Positions 60,794 to 64,000 of a stretch of DNA of 64,000 nt are shown piece by piece. The notes under the pieces are model-generated. The model had not been told where the DNA came from. It was given only the letters and a program-made list of their open reading frames with translations, and ran no database searches. Each line of letters starts with the position of its first letter. Position 1 is the stretch's first letter. The position numbers and the translations under genes were made by a program. This stretch comes from Lewinella cohaerens DSM 23179 (GTDB lineage Bacteria > Bacteroidota > Bacteroidia > Chitinophagales > Saprospiraceae): contig NZ_KB903539.1 of assembly GCF_000379805.1 (NCBI RefSeq), forward strand, positions 102,474-166,473, in the 5' to 3' direction.

Positions 60794-62590
60794 ATGCCTA
60801 ATAACTATGCGATACCCGGTGTATATGTGGAAGAAATACCCAAGTTTCCACCTTCTGTTGCTCAGGTAGAAACTGCTATCCCGGCTTTTATGGGTTATAC
60901 CCAAAAATCCTTGGATACATCCGGCAACCCTTTGGCGATAAACACCCCTGTACGTATTACTTCTTTTACGGAGTTTGAGACGCGCTTTGGCGTAGCACCA
61001 CCATTGGGCGTGTCGGAAATTCGACTGGACGCCGCAGACAATTTTGCGGGGGCTGATATTACCACAGCGTACTATATGCACCATGCTGTTCAGTTGTTTT
61101 ATGCCAATGGCGGTGGTGATTGCTACATCGTTTCTGTTGGTCCTTACGCGACAACTGCCTCCTTTGCCGATGAGGCCCACTTTACGGGCGTCGGAACGGC
61201 ACTGGAAGCCATCAGTCGCGTTGATGAGCCTACCATTTTACTTTTCCCGGATGCGGTTTTGCTTTCCGATGTTGCGTTGGGAAATGTTCAAAAAGCTGCT
61301 TTGCTGCAATGTGCCAACTTACAGGATCGTGTGACGGTTTGTGATTTGAAAAATGACAGCCCTGCCGACCTCCAGGATGTTGTAGATTTTCGTCAGCAAA
61401 TTGGTATTAATAACCTAAAATACGGCGCTGCCTATACCCCTTGGATAGAAGGGCTGCTGCCTAAAAATATCGGTTATGCCCAGCTCAATGGCGATATTTT
61501 TGTAAGAGCAGGCGCACTGCCAGCAGTCAATTTGGCGGCAATCAATACAGACGCAGATATCGCCAATGTTCTCGATAATTATGACTTGATTTTAGCTATC
61601 AATGGCATTGGGACAATTGACACGCTGCGCTCGGATATTAATGATCAATATGCCAGTCTACTCCTAATCACGGACTACGACACTGCCGGTATGACGACTG
61701 CGCTGGATACAGCGATCACGGCAATGGATACCGATATTAATGGAGATTTGGTGCCGGCACCATTTCCGGTTTTACCCGCCAATTATACGACTGCACTTAC
61801 CAATCTACAAGCTGCTGTAACAGCCTATGAAGCACTGACCAATGTTAGCACAGCTGTAGATATAGCGACTGCCCGAGAGGATTTAGCAACTGCGATGAGT
61901 AATTATCTCGGTTTTGTGGGAGCAACAGCCACGGCTGATGCCGAAGAAAACCTGCGTGCTGTTTATCCTATCTACCGGGCGATTATTGCGGGTATTAACG
62001 CTGTTCCATTAGCGGTTCCTCCCAGTGGTGCTATTGTAGGAGTATATGCTGCTGTTGACCGTACACGTGGTGTATGGAAAGCACCTGCCAATGTGAGCCT
62101 TAATCAGGTGGTCGGCCCTACTAAAGCCTATGTACAATCAGCTTTAGCTAACCTGAATGTTGATCCTTCGACCGGAAAATCTATCAATGCCATCCGCAGT
62201 TTTACAGGCAAAGGAACCCTGGTTTGGGGTGCACGAACCTTGGCTGGCAACGATAATGAATGGCGCTACGTAAGTGTCCGCCGTTTTGTGAACATGGTCG
62301 AAGAATCCACGAAAAAAGCCGCTGAACAGTTTGTTTTCGAACCCAATGATGCCAATACCTGGGTACGGGTGCAGGCGATGATCGAAAACTTTCTCACGCT
62401 ACAGTGGCGAGCAGGTGCCTTACAGGGTGCCAAACAAGAACATGCTTTTCGGGTTGCGGTAGGCCTTGGTAAAACCATGACCGCCGATGATATTTTGAAT
62501 GGTCGGATGATTGTTCAGATAGCTTTGGCGATCGTACGCCCGGCCGAGTTCATTGTGCTTCGTTTTGAGCAGATGATGCCTCAGTCTTAA
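60794..62590 (+). CDS. eCIS tail sheath protein 2 with an inserted domain
   Basis: The 598-residue sheath paralog is nearly identical in the conserved N-terminal (PGVYVEEIPKFPPSVAQVETAIPAFMGYT) and C-terminal blocks. Between about residues 235 and 385 it has ~112 residues more than sheath 1, rich in Ala, Thr and Asp and predicted helical (DTLRSDINDQYASLLL, TALTNLQAAVTAYEAL, ATAREDLATAMSNYL). In sheath proteins this position usually faces outward, so the insertion may decorate the particle surface or form specialised contacts. It lies 87 bases after sheath 1. Confidence 0.96.
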   Translation: MPNNYAIPGVYVEEIPKFPPSVAQVETAIPAFMGYTQKSLDTSGNPLAINTPVRITSFTEFETRFGVAPPLGVSEIRLDAADNFAGADITTAYYMHHAVQLFYANGGGDCYIVSVGPYATTASFADEAHFTGVGTALEAISRVDEPTILLFPDAVLLSDVALGNVQKAALLQCANLQDRVTVCDLKNDSPADLQDVVDFRQQIGINNLKYGAAYTPWIEGLLPKNIGYAQLNGDIFVRAGALPAVNLAAINTDADIANVLDNYDLILAINGIGTIDTLRSDINDQYASLLLITDYDTAGMTTALDTAITAMDTDINGDLVPAPFPVLPANYTTALTNLQAAVTAYEALTNVSTAVDIATAREDLATAMSNYLGFVGATATADAEENLRAVYPIYRAIIAGINAVPLAVPPSGAIVGVYAAVDRTRGVWKAPANVSLNQVVGPTKAYVQSALANLNVDPSTGKSINAIRSFTGKGTLVWGARTLAGNDNEWRYVSVRRFVNMVEESTKKAAEQFVFEPNDANTWVRVQAMIENFLTLQWRAGALQGAKQEHAFRVAVGLGKTMTADDILNGRMIVQIALAIVRPAEFIVLRFEQMMPQS

Positions 62591-62641
62591 TCAACAAAAA
62601 TTTAAGCTCGTACCCTTTTGGTACACAATATCTAAACCAAT

Positions 62642-63070
62642 ATGGCTAATTACCCACTTCCCAAATTTAGTTTCCTCATCGAATGGGGTGAGGCTCGCCT
62701 GGGATTTACTGAAGTTACGGGTCTGGAGCGTTCCGTAGAAGTAATTGAATACCGTGAAGGTTCCAGCAAAAGTTATTCAAAGCTGAAGATGCCAGGCATG
62801 GAAGCACTATCAAATGTAACCCTCAAACGGGGCACCTTCGAGGGGGATATCAGCTTCTACAGCTGGTTCAATACGGTACAAATGAATACCGTAGAACGCC
62901 GCGATGTCATCGTGAAGCTACTCAATGAAGAAAACGAGCCAACGATGGTCTGGCGTTTGGCCAACTGTTTTGCCGTCAAATACCAGGCTTCAGAGTTGAA
63001 GGCTGATGGCAATGAAGTAGCCATTGAGACCCTGGAGATTGCCCACGAGGGCTTAAGTATGGTCAGCTAA
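62642..63070 (+). CDS. eCIS tail tube protein 1 (Pvc1-like)
   Basis: The 142-residue protein is of the gp19/Hcp-like inner tube family: YPLPKFSFLIEWGEARLGFTEVTGLERSVEVIEYREGSS, MEALSNVTLKRGTFEGDISFYSWF and ETLEIAHEGLSMV. Hexameric rings stack into the tube that carries cargo inside the sheath. It is 51 bases after sheath 2 and 15 bases before the second tube gene. Confidence 0.95.
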   Translation: MANYPLPKFSFLIEWGEARLGFTEVTGLERSVEVIEYREGSSKSYSKLKMPGMEALSNVTLKRGTFEGDISFYSWFNTVQMNTVERRDVIVKLLNEENEPTMVWRLANCFAVKYQASELKADGNEVAIETLEIAHEGLSMVS

Positions 63071-63085
63071 TAATCCACTGTTGCT

Positions 63086-63520
63086 ATGGCATTTTACCCA
63101 CCGGTAGGTTTTCACTTTGCAGTTCGCTTTGGAATCAGCGACCAAGACAATGATACTCGCTTTCAGAGTGTCACTGGCCTGAGTGTTGAATACGAAACGG
63201 AAACGATTAATGAGGGTGGTGAAAACCGCTTTGTTCACGAAATTCCTGTGCGTACCAGTTATAGCAATCTGGTGCTCAAGCGGGGAATGATGGTAGATTC
63301 TACCGTCGTAAAGTGGTGCATTGATGCTTTTGAAAACCGAAGCTTTGAACCCACAGACATACAGGTGATCCTCCTGAATGAAAACCATGAGCCGCTACGC
63401 ACCTGGAGCGTAGTAAGGGCCTGGCCCAAACGGTGGTCGGTCAGCGACTTTAATGCCGAGGATAACAGCATCGTCATTGAAACGCTTGAACTCAGTTACC
63501 GCTACTATAAACTCCTGTAA
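63086..63520 (+). CDS. eCIS tail tube protein 2 (Pvc5-like)
   Basis: The 144-residue paralog of the tube family has FHFAVRFGISDQDNDTRFQSVTGLSVEYETETINEGG, SYSNLVLKRGMMVDSTVVKWC and IVIETLELSYRYYKLL. In PVC-type systems a second tube protein (Pvc5) forms the ring joining the tube to the spike/baseplate. It differs clearly from tube 1 and ends 2 bases before the DUF5908 gene. Confidence 0.94.
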   Translation: MAFYPPVGFHFAVRFGISDQDNDTRFQSVTGLSVEYETETINEGGENRFVHEIPVRTSYSNLVLKRGMMVDSTVVKWCIDAFENRSFEPTDIQVILLNENHEPLRTWSVVRAWPKRWSVSDFNAEDNSIVIETLELSYRYYKLL

Positions 63521-63522
63521 TT

Positions 63523-63705
63523 ATGCCCGTTGAAATCAGAGAACTCCACATTAAAATTAATGTGAACGAACAGACGCAGAACAACAATAATGCTACTTCT
63601 AGTACGGAAAACACCAGGCAGGAAACCCGCAAAAAGGAAGATGCACTGGTGGCGGAATGCGTAGCACAAACACTGAATATTCTCGCCGACGAGAAGGAAC
63701 GATAA
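63523..63705 (+). CDS. DUF5908 family small eCIS protein (Pvc6-like)
   Basis: The 60-residue protein begins MPVEIRELHIKINVNE, the conserved DUF5908 start, and has an Asn/Thr/Glu-rich middle and a helical tail ending ILADEKER. DUF5908 proteins sit at this place in eCIS operons (Pvc6 position). Their role is not settled and may be a tube/baseplate adaptor. It starts 2 bases after tube 2. Confidence 0.85.
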   Translation: MPVEIRELHIKINVNEQTQNNNNATSSTENTRQETRKKEDALVAECVAQTLNILADEKER

Positions 63706-63801
63706 CAGCGTTCATACGTTGACTTTTTTTTTAAAAAAAACTCCGTGTCTCGGTGCCTCCGCGGCAAATTGTCAGAGAATAGAAAAGCAAAATACTAAGC
63801 G

Positions 63802-64000
63802 ATGGACATCCTCGGGAAGTTGGAAAAAATGAGAATCCTGGCATTTAAAGACAATGCCTTTAGCAAGCCGGCTTCGCCAGCTTCTTGGCCAGTATTGGTC
63901 AATCCGGAGTCTTATGCGATGGACTATAAAATCGAGTACAATACGGATGCTGCTCCGGGTAATGATGGAACATCTGCCAAGTATACGCGCCATGATCCGG
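63802..64000 (+). CDS. Pvc7-like CIS tube/LysM adaptor protein, 3' truncated by window edge
   Basis: From ATG 63802 the frame stays open to the window end (66 codons). MDILGKLEKMRILAFKDNAF, then VLVNPESYAMDYKIEYN and GTSAKYTRHDP match the N-terminus of the CIS tube/LysM family (Pvc7, gp53-like). These proteins connect the tube to the spike and usually end in a LysM domain. The LysM part would lie beyond the window. It is the next expected gene after DUF5908 in PVC-type order. Confidence 0.9.
   Translation, partial: MDILGKLEKMRILAFKDNAFSKPASPASWPVLVNPESYAMDYKIEYNTDAAPGNDGTSAKYTRHDP

Noticed and set aside
57662..64000. Prophage tail module
   Set aside because: DUF4255, DUF5908 and a Pvc7-like protein in this order are eCIS markers. 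No capsid, portal, terminase or integrase gene is in view. A final decision needs the sequence past 64000.
1..64000. tRNA or rRNA genes
   Set aside because: No cloverleaf with a T-loop GGTTCGAATCC-type core or rRNA-like segment was noticed in the intergenic regions. A covariance search was not possible here.

Overview
The window is a stretch of a Bacteroidota chromosome, most likely from the Saprospiria (Lewinella/Haliscomenobacter-like). Several things point there: secreted proteins ending in type IX secretion (T9SS) sorting domains (6262-7848, 42998-45913, 47577-48887); one giant protein ending in the gliding-associated C-terminal domain (12103-16887); a single-chain alpha/beta 2-oxoacid dehydrogenase E1; a DUF6090 protein; weak or absent Shine-Dalgarno sequences; and several promoters with the Bacteroidota -7 element TAnnTTTG. 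No rRNA, tRNA, CRISPR array, transposase or integrase was seen. The taxonomic call is inference from gene content.

Layout. 1-2470: the 3' part of a caspase-EAD11-FGE-sulfatase conflict-type protein, then a 1-kb non-coding stretch full of hairpins and GC-rich repeats. 2471-11935: a secreted Asp-box (sortilin-like) protein, a T9SS sialidase-fold protein, Dps, small housekeeping or hypothetical genes and folK. 12103-25524: a giant surface protein, a one-piece branched-chain 2-oxoacid dehydrogenase E1, an enoyl-CoA hydratase with a fatty-acid-type operator on its start site, a zinc-less Fpg/Nei glycosylase, a 5'-nucleotidase-like lipoprotein, a LOG-family protein and a DUF3298 lipoprotein. 25612-32209: metG, a DEAD-box helicase and a three-gene operon (DinB-like, gamma-carbonic-anhydrase-like, membrane protein). 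32252-35353: a FixL-like PAS kinase beside a receiver-CRP fusion, with an FNR-type box between them and a divergent CBS protein. 35475-38158: a cysteine-free thioredoxin-fold protein, a SulP transporter and an ECF sigma factor; the last two share a promoter/operator motif. 38343-42920: an ABC-HlyD-TolC export operon whose ABC ATPase is degenerate. 42998-56515: T9SS proteins, a secreted cyanophycinase-like protein, a C39-peptidase ABC exporter, a Uma2 nuclease, a metallopeptidase and a MATE transporter.

From 56911 to the window end lies the start of an extracellular contractile injection system (eCIS/PVC-like, the type of particle that may correspond to Saprospira 'rhapidosomes'). The order is: LuxR-type regulator with a dead receiver, Pvc16-like DUF4255 protein, a protein of unknown family, two tail sheath paralogs (the second with an extra ~110-residue domain), two tail tube proteins, a DUF5908 (Pvc6-like) protein and the start of a Pvc7-like LysM/tube-adaptor protein. 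Spike, baseplate, tape measure and AAA+ genes would be expected beyond 64000.

Most interesting for follow-up: the eCIS with its unknown second gene and hairpin leader; the FixL/receiver-CRP oxygen-sensing candidate with an FNR-type site; the caspase-EAD11-FGE protein, whose C-terminus resembles a DGR variable region; the degenerate ABC exporter; and the promoter/operator motif shared by the ECF sigma and SulP genes. Dispersed GC-rich palindromic repeats recur across the window.
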